The position numbers and the translations under genes are program-made. Source: Coriaria nepalensis (taxonomy: Eukaryota; Streptophyta; Magnoliopsida; Cucurbitales; Coriariaceae). From it: a stretch of 64,000 bases of DNA. The DNA lies in contig CP114499.1 in assembly GCA_027186245.1 (NCBI GenBank), forward strand, positions 8,189,001-8,253,000. Direction: 5' to 3'. The notes beneath the pieces were generated by a model. It had not been told where the DNA came from, did no database searches, and saw only the letters and a list, made by a program, of their open reading frames with translations. This document shows positions 45,653-57,174 of this stretch, piece by piece. Position 1 is the first letter of the stretch. Every line of letters starts with the position of its first letter.

Positions 45653-47329
45653 TTCAAACCTCTCTTTCTATATATATATCGATGTATGTATGTATGTATG
45701 TTTGTATGTATAGCCCCTAAGTCTTTCCGTATGTCAGACAGGGAGCTAACTAGCTATATATACATAATGTAGGTGATGAAGAATCATTACTGTTATTATT
45801 CTAATAAAATAAAGTATTTTTATGGGGCTTTAATTTCTGATTAGTTCTATTAATTTATGTAAAGCGGAAAGAGAGTGACTGATCTCTTCTTTTCAGTGAT
45901 CGTTTCTATATCAATTTTATTTTTTTTAGTCAATCCATGTGTTTGTTCTTCATTATCTGAAGTACTGAACTGAGGTTTAAGTTTTTACGTTGACTTTTTA
46001 TTGGTAGGATGATGTAGTGATATTGCTCCTATAGATTAAAAAGCTATATTAATTAAGGAAAATTTGGATCAATTATCATTCTAAATAAAGCGTTTCTGGG
46101 GATGGTGAGTTGTGATGTGATGGTTGTGCAAATTGAGATGATGAATGGAGGTCATGCGATCTAAATGGAAGTGGAAGTGGAAGTGGAGGTGGAGGCGGAG
46201 ATGGAGAATGGGCCATGAGATGGGTGATGGTGATGGTGAAGGCATTTCATGGCCGGCCGGATGGTAGCGGTGAGTGGTTATAGTGGTAGGAGGGGACAAA
46301 GAGGTGGCCGCCTACTTAAAGTGTTAGGCTCTTAGGTGGTAAGACAGTGACGGGGTGGACTGTGGAGGAGATTAAACACTAATTTGGCATAATGTGTTAG
46401 GTTACAAATTATTTCGAAAGGAGCGTTCCTACTGCCTACCGTCCCTCCCCCATTCGGTTCCATCACCTCCTTCCTTCATTTCCCACAGTATAATTCAGGT
46501 TCAGGATAAAAAGCACGTTCTTACCTTCTTCGCGTTCACAGTTCTTATTATTATTATTATTTTTTGAGTATATGGTATTACTCGAAATCTAATACAAGAC
46601 AGTAACTTGGTTATCCAAGACTAATCTAATCTAATCTAATCTAAATTGTCCTTTAGGAATAGACATTGGCAACAGAGGTTTGACTCTTTACGTAACTACG
46701 CTCTTCTAAAAATGAAGAATCCTTAAAAAATGAAAAATCGAATCAAAAGTTATAATCGGACAAATATTAGGGGACATACAAACATTTAAGAATAAGAATC
46801 GATCTAAAATATCAATCATTCTTATCAAATTTAATTTGAAAATGTCATGGAAAATCGAATTTCAAATTTCCAAGGTGGCCGCCGAGCAGCAAGCTTGAAG
46901 CAATGAAAAAAGAGGAAGAAAAAAAAGGCTGAGCCGTTTCATGAACAGTGAACCGTTTTTCACAAAAAATTGGCTTGTTTTAAGCTGAGGATGAGGTGGT
47001 TAAATATCAGCCTTTGGATCATGATAGGAGGGCTGAGATTATAATTGGACGTTAAAAAGGCACCGAATCCGCTCCCCTTTTTGCTTGCTCTTGGTTCTCT
47101 CTTTACTTGAAAAGTACTACGTATACATCATTGATTGTACTCTCGCTTTTTTTTATTTTATTTTTTTTGTGAGTCAAAAGTGTCAAACATATGATTCTAG
47201 GAAAACAAATAAACTATGTAGTTGAAACTATATGTTATTTGCCCAAACAAATAAAAAACATTGAAAACAAGTGAAAAAAAGGAAAAATGATAATAATTAG
47301 TCGCAACTCATGTAATGAGTTCAATGTCT
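45653..47329. other. CEN 3' flank and intergenic DNA
   Basis: Contains the CEN 3' UTR with a short (TATG)n, a GGAAGT/GGAGGT purine repeat at 46163-46205 and a (TCTAA)n repeat near 46617-46643. No gene is seen. Confidence 0.45.
46617..46643. repeat. pentamer repeat (TCTAA)n
   Basis: About five copies in tandem in intergenic DNA. Confidence 0.75.
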
Positions 47330-47339
47330 TCAATGAGCC

Positions 47340-47790
47340 CAGGCTCAATATGGTTCATTCTAAATCCTATTAGAACATCTCCGCGGAATGCAATGGGAGA
47401 GATGCTTGGTCTATGGATCAAAAGCCATGATTCCGGTAGAAATAGGGTTACCGTCACACATGAGGTTGGCATACATAACCTTAGATAATGGCCGAGCTAT
47501 GTCTAAAGCACTGGATTTTATTAAAGAAATAAGAGACAAAGCTTGCCTTCACGAGATAGCTTTAAAGCAAATGATGCTAAAGTATTATAATTCACGAGTG
47601 AAATCCAAGACAGTGAAAGTAGGCGACTTAGTCTTAATTAGGCGACCAAACAGAGGAGCTTTCGATGAGAATTGAGAAAGACCCTACAAAGTTGTAGCTG
47701 AAGTCCAACTCGACATATAGTTGGTCCATATAGCTGAAGTCCAAACAAAGGATCTGGACAGAAAATAGTTGCTCCATCCATAAAACATCA
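47340..47790 (+). mobile_element. Ty3/gypsy integrase C-terminus remnant
   Basis: The plus-strand frame at 47388-47675 reads LVYGSKAMIPVEIGLPSHMR, LDFIKEIRDKACLHEI and YYNSRVKSKTVKVGDLVLIR, then continues past a stop with ERPYKVVAEVQ. This is the standard end of a gypsy integrase, where the family has VYGTEAVIPVE and VGDLVLRR followed by a chromodomain-like or GPY/F-type end. Reverse transcriptase and the integrase core are absent upstream, so only the 3' end of the element is left. Confidence 0.85.
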
Positions 47791-48499
47791 ACCACCTGAA
47801 AATCTTACTGCTGATCAACATATCTTAATGCAAAATTTATATTTTTGGCCTATTTAATTTGCATTTTTCAAGCTTATTAAGGGATTATAATCCGATCTAA
47901 CAAACCTTATGAGGATAGTTAATTCTGAAACAAATGAGGGGCCTGGAGATCGAGACTGAAATTCCAACCTGAGCTCATGGTTTAACCGGTTAGATCGGTT
48001 CAAAGTCTCATGATGAAGGTTACAACCTTCACAAGTCCAACCTGAGCAAATCGCTAAGTATGATGTCTCAGATCGGACTATGGAGTCCTTGGATGGGATC
48101 GCATGTCCCTTATAAATCTGACATGATGGTTAAGGCCGACTGTTAACTTAGGTCGAACCTCAAAATCTCAAAGGCAAAAGGTCAGAAACCCTCAAAAGTC
48201 TGATCCTTGGCCACAAGGTGACTCAAATTCGGGCTAGCAAGTCCAGAGCAAAGTCATTGGTTAAAAGATTTATTTAGCTAGCATCTCAAATCCTTCAGAG
48301 GACTTAAGATCCTAAGGGGGGCCCAAGAGCTACCAAGTTATGAAAATAATTCATTAATAAAAGATCTCGCAAAGATTTGATAAAAAGTTGGATCTTATAA
48401 GAGTTCTGAATTACAAAAAATCTTAAAAGGTTGGATCTTATAAAAAGTTCTGACTTACAAAAGAAAAAACAACAAAAAAAATTCTAAGGGATAATAACA
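47791..48499. mobile_element. 3' untranslated part of the gypsy remnant
   Basis: Continues the element after integrase. It contains short repeated words such as ggttggatcttataa near 48391 and 48430, each followed by a gttctga-like word, as is common in the 3' region of Tat-lineage gypsy elements. No plus-strand frame is open. Confidence 0.5.
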
Positions 48500-48967
48500 T
48501 CTTACTTATCAGCAAGATTCAACACGGCCTGATTATCATCATCAAGACCGACATCATCAGCATCCTCGTCGTCTGAACTAGCCTCAACAGCGGAGAGCTT
48601 GTGTTTGGAAGATCGAGGTCTGGATATACTTGCTTGAAGCGACCTCGGGCTAGAAAAAAAGCATCTTTCTAAAGCTCGAGCTCTTTCTATTTAAATTCTT
48701 CTGATTCCAAAAAGTTCTCTTTCCATTGGACTTGCAAGGAGCGAAGATTATTTTGAAGAAACTCATCTTTCCATTGACTGTGCAGCTCAAAAAGATGATC
48801 CCGTAGGAACTCTGTTTTCCACTGTTTTTTAAGATCTGGAAGATGATTTTGCAAATATTCTTCTTTCCATTTTTTTTAAGATCAGGAAGATTCTTTTCAT
48901 GTTGCTTTAGTTTAGCCAGAGAAGTACGGAAATCTTGAACAGCAGCCTCCTTTTCTTCTTCACACAA
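48500..48967 (-). mobile_element. remnant of an antisense ORF of a Tat-lineage gypsy element
   Basis: On the minus strand, after the integrase and facing it, are coiled-coil-like pieces (KEAAVQDFRTSLAKLKQHEK) and an acidic tail (KLSAVEASSDDEDADDVGLD, ending NLADK and a stop). Some Tat-lineage elements are known to carry an extra ORF, in either orientation, between pol and the 3' LTR. Position and composition fit, but frames are broken and repeated ctttccatt words show local duplication. The assignment is inferred from arrangement, not from a conserved motif. Confidence 0.4.
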
Positions 48968-49883
48968 ATGGAGCTATAACTAGATATTTTCCCGTTTCTT
49001 TTTCTCCAAGTCAAAGGCTAAAGACAAACGAAAGAAATGGATCAAAAACTAGATTTCTTCAGAAACTTGAAAGGAAGATGAATAGGTGGGAAAATTCTGA
49101 AGAAGATAGTTTTTTCAAAAAGAAAATATTTTGAATCGATTCATTAACAGAAAATGTGTGAATAAAGACAAGGACGAACAACGAGAGCAAAAATAGAGTC
49201 TTCTTCCAGGTAAGAGTAAAAAGAAATCAATCGTCGAAATGAAGAAGATAAAAGAGAATGGGGGTAAAAAGGTAAAAATCTCCATTTTAATAAAGATTAA
49301 AAATAAAGATACATGTAATGAGAAAATGAAAAGACCAGCAATGAATGCCAATACCATCATTGCCTCTTTCAGTAGCCTCAACCTCAAAGAATGTTGCATG
49401 AATTTCCCGTTAATTAATGCAAGGGGTCAGATGTTGAACCATATTTCATGCTCCGACCCGATCGAATCAAGAATAATCCTATGAGGTCGGATATCATAAA
49501 CTCAAAATGAGTCGCTTAACTATTTGGTCTGACTATTTTAGAGTATGCCGAATTTTATATGGACGGATACTAAGATTATAAAAGGGCCAAATCATTTAAA
49601 TAACGGTTTGATCATTACAAATCATTATAAGATTATAAATGATATTGATTATCTAAGTAATTGAAAATCATCATTATTTAAAGATCATTAATAGTTATTA
49701 ATAAATTATATTATTATAATTAATATCATCGATATAAATATATTTCAAGAGAATAAGATAAATAAGAGTTACAGTTTTTATGATCAGCGGTAGAGATGCT
49801 ATTTGCAGCTTCAAGATCGATCTCGAACTGTTCTTCTTTCTTCTTTCTCCAATTCTGCAACCGGCACTTTGTTGACTGAATCT
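48968..49883. mobile_element. probable 3' end/LTR remnant of the gypsy element
   Basis: An AT-rich stretch with atcattat-type words (49600-49740), then a sequence ending in a pyrimidine-rich part and CTCCAATTCTGCAACCGG, resembles the tail of a gypsy LTR. Exact LTR ends are not seen. Confidence 0.3.
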
Positions 49884-51404
49884 CTAGCTACACAAGCCAT
49901 GGACTCTAATCGGGTTTATGTTTGTTCGGTTGATAAAGATGTATAAGTGGATGTATTTATGGGGAAGCAGTGATTTCTTGATGGAAGGAAGATTGGTAAG
50001 TAGAACGCCCCTGAACAAATCTACAATGACATAAATAGGTTCTTCTCCTTGTTTTGTTTTGTTTTGTTTTGTTTTTTTTCTTAAAAAAAAAAAAAAAAAA
50101 CTTAATCTAACTACTTCAACAAAACACATAACATTGCGCACACAAGTTTTAACAAGTACAAAAAACAAACAATAAACAAATCCACATACTTGCAGCGACA
50201 AACAACTTACTTTGTGGGGCCTACTACCATAGATCGATGAGGAACTCTCTACTTGGGAGGAGGAGTATCTCAGGGACACCAGCCTGGTGTCCATTTCAAT
50301 ACCAATAACACAAAGTTTGAACAAGCTTGAAGGTGAAGGATAGCCCTAGAATAAGGATAATCACAAACAAAGTACAAGAGGGTTCCCCTGCAACAAGTTT
50401 GAAGGTTAAGAGTATCTCTGCAAGACTGCAATAAGAGCGTACATCTAGGTATGGATCTTTAAGAATATGACACGAACAAGTAGCACAAGTTTCCAACAGA
50501 AACGTGAGAAGAAAGTGAGAAGTAGGCTTCATGTCCTTGCAAATGTCCCAAGCAAATTCAAAAGTACACAACGACTGTCAAAGTCTCGAGTTACTTGTAA
50601 ACCTTCAACGCCTATAAAAGCTACCTTCTAGACACAGCTACGAATTGCAATTTTTCCGAGTTATCATTCAGCTTAAACAAAAACAAGCTTCCTTTCACAT
50701 TAGCTGTACCAAAAAGGTAGACATAAACTACTTCTAGGAGGGGACGTTAGCAGAAAGTAGAAGCCTAGAACTATTCCACATTTATAATCGACCTGCATCT
50801 AAGAATTATTTGTCAAAAGCAAAGGCAACAAGCCACTGGCAAGGGTCCTTCAGAGCAAGTTACAATAAGACACTGTAAACACATGTACCGTTTCAATGCT
50901 TGCTAAACTGCGAAATTTAATTGATAACTTAAATCCAACTAAAAAAGGAGCCATAAGCCAAAAAATAAGCACTATCATAGAGTGGAAAATATCACAAAGG
51001 AAAGAACCAGATAGTAAAAATAGTAACTTTCTCCAAAAGAAATGAATCGGCATAGATGTTGCAAAAAATACTGACCTTAATACTCGAGCATCAAAGGAAC
51101 TATCAACTCCCAAGTGACTTGATAAAAGTAAAATAAACCGAATACAGAATCACAGTAAATTTGTTCCAGAGTAAACAAGCAAAGAGTTGATTTCCAATCG
51201 CATTGACCACTGGCATATGAATAGAGGGAAAGGAAAATATAAACCACAAAAATGATATTCATTTACATGTGATATCTCCATTTCCTGCATCACTTGTCCC
51301 CCTAAAACTATCACATTCAACATCATCAACTCATACAGTCAAATTTAACAACAAAGGACTCTCATCAACCCTTATCGCAATTTCATTGTTTATCAATGTA
51401 ATCA
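49884..51404. other. intergenic DNA, nothing certain
   Basis: Contains a T-run and A-run pair at 50050-50100 and the 3' flank of YIP1. Minus-strand open frames here (50324-49884, 50571-50296, 51113-50850) look like non-coding T-rich sequence and match no family. Confidence 0.45.
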
Positions 51405-52166
51405 CTAAAATATAACTAACAGAGAAAACAGTGTGTAAATCAAGAAGCACCCATACGCTATCAATCCTCGATGCTCCTCTCCACCATCAGCCAGAGAAAC
51501 CATAAGACCCGTACAAATCCGCGTAGCCCACAAGATGAAAACTCCGGCAACTGAGAATCTAACCGTACTCGCTTGCGGCAAGAAGAGAGAGAGAGCGGAT
51601 AAGATCACCACAGGCAACATACAGTACCCAACCACGCTAGTGCAAGTGTGTAAGTCCAAGTTACCATTTCTCCCCGCCAGCATATTAAAAACTATGTAAA
51701 GAAAGATCGAAGAGACCACAATCCATCCCAAAATGACGCCAAATTGGATCTTTCCACCAAGTAATTGGAACAGACACAGCAACATGTATAGAAGGATCGG
51801 CCCGGAAAGGTCTGAGTCCTTGTGGACAACCGGATTGACACGAAATGGATTGAGGATCGACTTGGTTTTCTTCCAGATTTGATCCGGATGGATACCGAGT
51901 TCATCAAGAAGAGGCTCCTCATCCTCGAAGTTAGCGCCACCAGGAAGAGATCCACCGCCGATAGAACTGCCGTATATGTTGCCGGAGGAGGTGGACGCGG
52001 CAGCTGAGCCAATGTCGAAGGACATGAAAGGAATACTTGAACCGGAGGGTTTAGGTGGCTGAAACGGCGCCGTGGGAACCCGCCTTTGCTGGAGGTTAGG
52101 GCCGCCAGCGCTTGGATTTCCACCAGAGGGAAAAACCACTGGCGGAACAGCAAATTCCTTCGTCAT
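51405..52166 (-). CDS. YIP1-family membrane protein (YIPF5/7 type)
   Basis: Single-exon protein of 253 aa. A Pro/Gly/Ser-rich cytosolic N-terminus (about 1-75, MTKEFAVPPVVFPSGGNPSA) leads to the family motif EEPLLDELGIHPDQIWKKTK with ILNPFRVN just after it. Five membrane helices follow: GPILLYMLLCLFQLLGGKIQ, GVILGWIVVSSIFLYIVF, GYCMLPVVILSALSLFLP, VAGVFILWATRICTGLM and LIAYGCFLIYTLFSLLVIF. YIP1 proteins bind Rab GTPases and act in ER-Golgi vesicle traffic. Length and start agree with At3g52760/At2g36300, which lie in the matching Arabidopsis blocks. Intact. Confidence 0.93.
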   Translation of the reverse strand: MTKEFAVPPVVFPSGGNPSAGGPNLQQRRVPTAPFQPPKPSGSSIPFMSFDIGSAAASTSSGNIYGSSIGGGSLPGGANFEDEEPLLDELGIHPDQIWKKTKSILNPFRVNPVVHKDSDLSGPILLYMLLCLFQLLGGKIQFGVILGWIVVSSIFLYIVFNMLAGRNGNLDLHTCTSVVGYCMLPVVILSALSLFLPQASTVRFSVAGVFILWATRICTGLMVSLADGGEEHRGLIAYGCFLIYTLFSLLVIF

Positions 52167-52765
52167 CGTAATCGGGAGAGTATGGATTGTGGCGGAGGAG
52201 GAAAGCGGAAGAAGTTTAGGGCAAAGATTGGAGAAGGCTGTGTAAAAGGAAGGGGCGAAAATTAGGGCTTCTTGTTCGAGATCGAGAGAGGACTGAGTTT
52301 TACGTGTTGATTAAGAGACTGTAAGATCGAGATCGAGAAGAAGTGTTTTTTATTTATTTATAATTATTTATAACGGCTTACTATCCGACCCGTTATGATC
52401 CGACCCGTATATCCAACTTTCCAAGTTGAAGAAAGGAAGAAACCTTCTTCTTCCACGGCGAGAACAGTAGCGAAGGAGCTGGATACGAACAAGTCTTCTA
52501 CCTATTTTATTCAAAATTCTTCTACCTATTTTTCCTATTATCAAGAACTGAACAAATTCTTATATTTCAGATAAAGTTTCGCTTATAAAATTTTGTTCAT
52601 ATTTATTATATTTCAAAAATTATTTTTACAGTAACTTATAAATAATTCAAAAAAATAAAAATAAAAAATTTTAAATATATTTATTATGTATTTTAAATCT
52701 TGATCAATAAACTGTCGATAACCTTGATCCTCCGCCTCCCACCACCTAATTCCTTTCGAGTTTTC
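52167..52765. other. divergent spacer between YIP1 and the FACE2 remnant
   Basis: The left part is the YIP1 leader and promoter (ATAACGGCTTACTATCC... near 52370). The right part is AT-rich. The expected first exon of FACE2 should lie here but cannot be recognised. Confidence 0.45.
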
Positions 52766-55169
52766 ATTATCCAGCGCTTGCTTTGTGCTCTCGTTTCCTC
52801 GTCGTCTGTGGTCTTCTCCTCCCTGTAAGATCCACTTTTCTTTTCCGGGGTTTCCTTTTTATCAATGGAGCTTTATATACCACTGATTGCAAGTTCTTCA
52901 GTTCAGCTTATAAGTACTCTATCAATCTGATGTATCGAAACAAAATTGGTTCATTAAAGTTTGCAGGAAAGTCAGTCTCGACCAACAAAAAATGTATCAT
53001 GTTTCGTTTCTTATTCAAGTGACTCGTAGACTATTTTAATCACCCTCTGCTGTATTTGTACAAGGTTTCTGCACAATGCTGATATATGCTTCTTCCTTTT
53101 TGGGCTTTCTATATGAATAATATCAGATAAGAAGCATGGAGTTGCTGAATCTATTTGGTGCATTTGGTATCCGAGTGGACCATATGGTAAGTGTTCTAGT
53201 GCTGGGTTTTAATCTTCTTTATTTTTATTTGTTTGTGTGGAAACAATAGTCTTCATTTTCTCGAGCCCACTAGTGTTACGAGGAATGAGCCTACACTTTG
53301 CTTATTGTAATATTCAATTTTATATTCTTCAATGCTCTGCAGATTTCAAAGGATCTAAACTTGCATCCTGAATTGAAATTTTCTTTATGAAACAGTGGCA
53401 ATCAGTGATTTTTCATATTGCATTGACTTCTCTAATGTATGCGGGATCCTTCGCCTTGAAGTCTTTGTTATTGTTGGAGTCATGGAGGTAAGATATCAAT
53501 CATGTTAGAGGCTTCTCATTGAACTCGCTAAAAAATCTATGGAAACGGTTTTTTGGTTGGTTGCTATCAACTGCGTCCAATGTTATGGCTTGGCGTGACT
53601 ATGTGGTGGTAAATTCCCTTTGCCATTTTGTTGGTAGTCTACTTGAATTTCTTATGTGCTCTTAAAATACACGATTCCATGGTGGAAATTGTTTCTAACT
53701 ACACAATTAGCCTCTATACACCCTTTTATTCCTTCTGTCCATGTTTTATTTGTTGCTTTTTTGGTTGGGTTGATGTTTGATATGCTTGTTTCTAACAATT
53801 GGATGATAGCTAAGTAGTCGACAACTGCTTGACATACAGAATTGATTGTATGATGATGCTATGTCAGTTGTGAAAGCATCCAAGCAGCATGAATTTTTAT
53901 CTTTGATTAGATTTGTTCTTTTTAATTGGAAGATTTCTCTACTGAACAGGCTCCACTCACCGAAGAGCTGGTATTCCGAGCACGCATGCATGATACCTTT
54001 GCTTCTCTGTGGAGGATTCAAGACGGCCACAGTAATACTTCTCTGCCCTATTTTCTTCAGCCTTGGTCAGTCTGATAACCTGATGGTATTTAATAACTGT
54101 CCTAGCCGACTTGTTCTCCTAGTGTTTCAGTGTCAATAGATTGGAATATAAGTTTACTATTTACAATAATAAATAATATTTGAGCTCCGATCTGGCTCTC
54201 ACACACATGCAAGGACGTGAGGCGCACTTGGCACTTTTGGAATGTGGCGGCCCGTGATTGGCTGATTTAATTTTTTATCATTTTATTTAAACAGTTGACG
54301 GTCAAAGAGTGTGACTGTTTTTCAAAACATGTGTCAATTTTGTCCATAAATCTTGTTGATTAGTTATAGAATACCATCCGGGTACGTGACTTATTCCTCA
54401 TAAATCTTCTTTTACTTTACATGACTTGTTAATGTCTAACTAATCTTGTATTCTTAAGTTGTGTTACTTGATTGAAATTGGTGGCAATTCTGTCTTACTG
54501 TGTTTATAATTACTTTTCAGCTCATTTGAACCACATAATAGAGATTACAACAAGCAAAACAAGAGCTTAATTGGAGCTTTCATGTTTGTAGGTATGTACC
54601 CCAGATAAAAGGTAGTTTCTGCATTTCATGGATTATATGGTAAGACTTTAGTTCTTACATTAATCATCAAATTTTGCTCGTTAGGTTTACAGCTGGGATA
54701 TACTTTGGTCTTCGGGTCATATGCAACTTTTCTCTTCGTACGAACTGGTAGGTGTTAAGAGTCGCCATTTATATGTAATGGGTATTAAGATCAGTTGAAT
54801 TCTTACTTCATAGTTCATATTCAAATTATTCAAGTTCCTCACATGCCCTTTATTCATTGTAGGCCATTTTCTTGCTCCATTAACTGCTCATGTATTTTGC
54901 AATTTTATGGGATTGCCCGTGTTGCTTTCACGGACTAAAGGTACATTAACAGGATTTTCCAAGCTAAACTTGTTCACCTTCACTCCATAAATAAGACTTC
55001 CTTTACGACTATCTGTCTCTGACTTTACACTTCAGGATTTGTATGTATTGCATTTGTAGCTGGAACGGTAGGCTTCTTGTGGCTTCTTTTTCCGATTACG
55101 AGCGCCGATCTGTACAATGAGAGAACAAACAATTGCAGATGCTGGCATGGATACTGTTCTTGGAGCTGA
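52766..55169 (+). pseudogene. FACE2: CAAX prenyl endopeptidase RCE1/FACE2, decayed
   Basis: RCE1/FACE2 removes the last three residues of prenylated CAAX proteins in the ER membrane. Exons traced: about 52766-52823, 53127-53186, 53396-53487, 53509-53608, 53950-54065, 54521-54591, 54685-54747, 54863-54940 and 55036-55169. Family blocks are GAFGIRVDHMWQSVIFHIAL, NVMAWRDYVVAPLTEELVFR (catalytic Glu pair), HFLAPLTAHVFCNFMGLPVL and the C-terminal CWHGYCSWS. Against the family, the exon with the Glu pair has four extra bases (CGCA) just after VFRA, and the next exon lacks one T after HIIEI. Both shift the frame. The first exon is missing. Splice sites are otherwise good, so decay is recent. Syntenic with At2g36305. 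Confidence 0.85.
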
Positions 55170-56245
55170 GGTGTGAAAACAATTTCACTCAGCTCTCTAG
55201 AATTCACCATTAGTGTTGTGTTATCTATCTATTGAATGACAATCACAGATGACCCTAGCTAGATACAACTTGCTAAATTGTAGAGTTTATAAGCAAACAC
55301 AAGTAGGTTGTTTATTATTATTATTATTATTATTATCATTATTGCTCTGGACCAATACTTGAAAGCTGAGACATGTTTTATACGACTAACTTGTTTGTTT
55401 CCGTTGAATTTTCTGAAGCTCTTTAGATACTGTAATGATGACAGGGAAGGGTAGAATCTACGGCGTATCTTGCAAAAACAAGGAATGCCCATGAAACCAT
55501 AAAACTTCCTATGATACCTAAATTGTTCGAATACCTAGTAACTTCTGTTCTACTACGATCCCTCCCATTGTAGGCAAAACTCTTCCATACTCTGTTTGCT
55601 CTCAAATTTATTACTACGTTTTCTCATATTTTCAAAGATACAAAGCTAATGTTTCAGTTTAAACTCCCAAGATTGAAATAAGTGAAAGAAGAAAGATGTC
55701 TTGTTAAAAATCTTTTGTGAAAAAAGTCTGTCTATTCATCATATTTCTGTCTTTAAAGACTGACATTATCTTTAAGCTTGACCTCCTAAGTCCTCTTCTT
55801 CTTCAATCGAAATTCAATAGAGTAATGATTTGTAAGGCAGAAGTTGAGCTTCTTGGATCTGACTGCTGAGAGAGAAGTTGCAGGGCCTAAAGAGGGTCTA
55901 GGATTCAAGAAACAATGGAGGAGATGATGGGGTTTACTTAGATGCAATCGAGTCTAGATTAGACATTCCTAATATTCTCCCTCCCTCCCTCTTCTGAAAC
56001 TGAATGGCCATTGCAGCTTGGTTTCTAATGGTCAACCCTCTGGCCTCTGCCAACATTTTATAGCCATTAGAGACTTCACTTCACATCAGAATCGCCACTT
56101 TTTTTATTTATAGTTTATTTATTTTGTTTTCAAAACTCAATGAAATCACATTGACTTTCTTGGGATGACGTTTACTCTTTTGATTAGATCCTCCCATCAC
56201 TTTCTCCTCAGACAGAATCCAATTGAAAAGCCCCCTTTTTCTGTC

Positions 56246-56280
<35 letters not shown>

Positions 56281-56949
56281 TTAGATATTTTTCACTAATA
56301 TAACTTCATAGTATATCATATAATATAGAGTTATCCGAAGATTTATCATATCATAACTATAAATCTCATGCAGACAGCACCAACAAAAGGCAAGAACACA
56401 ACCACACAACTCTCCAATGCAAATCTAATACATTAAATATGATATTTCACTATCCAGTCTATAAATCATTTTTAATGTCTTTAAATTAGTCTCACTATCT
56501 AATAATACAAATCTGTTGGTATCTGTAAAAATTGACATTAAAATTTTGGCATGGATTATGACTCTCTGTTTTGCTCTGTTTCTTCTGCTCATCATCAAAA
56601 GTTAGGAAAACTAGTATATACATTATATTGCTGAAATTGGGTCCCACGTTAAAACTAAAATAAGAGGTACTTAGAGAGAGAGAGAGAATGAGAAGATGGT
56701 AGCATAATCTATTTCTATTCATATAGTTTCCAGTAGATAAAGGACGCTGATACAACCTTTGTAGTGCAGAAATTTCATATATCCTAAATCCCCGCCCCCC
56801 TCCAAAAGAAAAGATACTAGAAACTGTCCTACTTATAACCGAAACTACAACTACTACTGTTGATAAACTATCGGGTATTACACAAAATATTTAAATTAAA
56901 ATGAAAAGAAGGTGAAAACTTTTAGTGGGGTCATGCTCCTTTTTTTTTT
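55170..56949. other. intergenic region
   Basis: Contains an ATT repeat at 55312-55340, a (TA)n at 56250-56276, a GA run at 56674-56688 and, at the right end, the ZPR3 3' UTR. Open frames are chance frames. Confidence 0.45.
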
Positions 56950-57174
56950 TTAGTTGGAAGAAGATGAGGGATTCTTGTTGGAGCTTGAGCTGAGATTAAG
57001 TTCAAGAATGGCAGAAGCATTGTTATTTGATTTAGCATTGGACAGCTTTTGTTTAAGCTCAGAAAGAAGGGCTTGATTTTCTTGGTTCAGAATCTGAGCC
57101 TTCTTCCTCAACCTCTCGTTCTCCTTCATGATGAAACAGTTCTGCAAATACAGCTCCGAGTTTAACCTCTCCAT
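56950..57174 (-). CDS. ZPR3: LITTLE ZIPPER protein (ZPR3/ZPR4 type)
   Basis: A 74-aa protein starting MERLNSELYLQNCFIMKENE at 57174; the in-frame codons further up are not preceded by an ATG. It is little more than a leucine zipper (about residues 4-45, NERLRKKAQILNQENQALLS) plus a Ser/Asn-rich tail. LITTLE ZIPPERs form inactive heterodimers with class III HD-ZIP factors such as REVOLUTA and PHABULOSA, limiting shoot meristem and leaf polarity programmes. They are also switched on by these factors. A 5' UTR intron is likely (acceptor TTGGCAG at about 57193, leader exon near 57720-57860). Neighbours match At3g52770 and At2g36307. Intact. Confidence 0.92.
   Translation of the reverse strand: MERLNSELYLQNCFIMKENERLRKKAQILNQENQALLSELKQKLSNAKSNNNASAILELNLSSSSNKNPSSSSN

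Noticed and set aside
46081..46299. His-rich 72-codon minus-strand ORF
   Set aside because: Made by a purine repeat (GGAAGT/GGAGGT/GATGGT); not a protein signature.
49884..50324. 146-codon minus-strand ORF with a Phe-rich stretch
   Set aside because: It crosses a T-run/A-run and has no domain or splice support; probably chance.
51692..52153. 153-codon minus-strand ORF in another frame of YIP1
   Set aside because: Shadow frame of a single-exon gene; the overlapping frame has all the YIP1 membrane helices.
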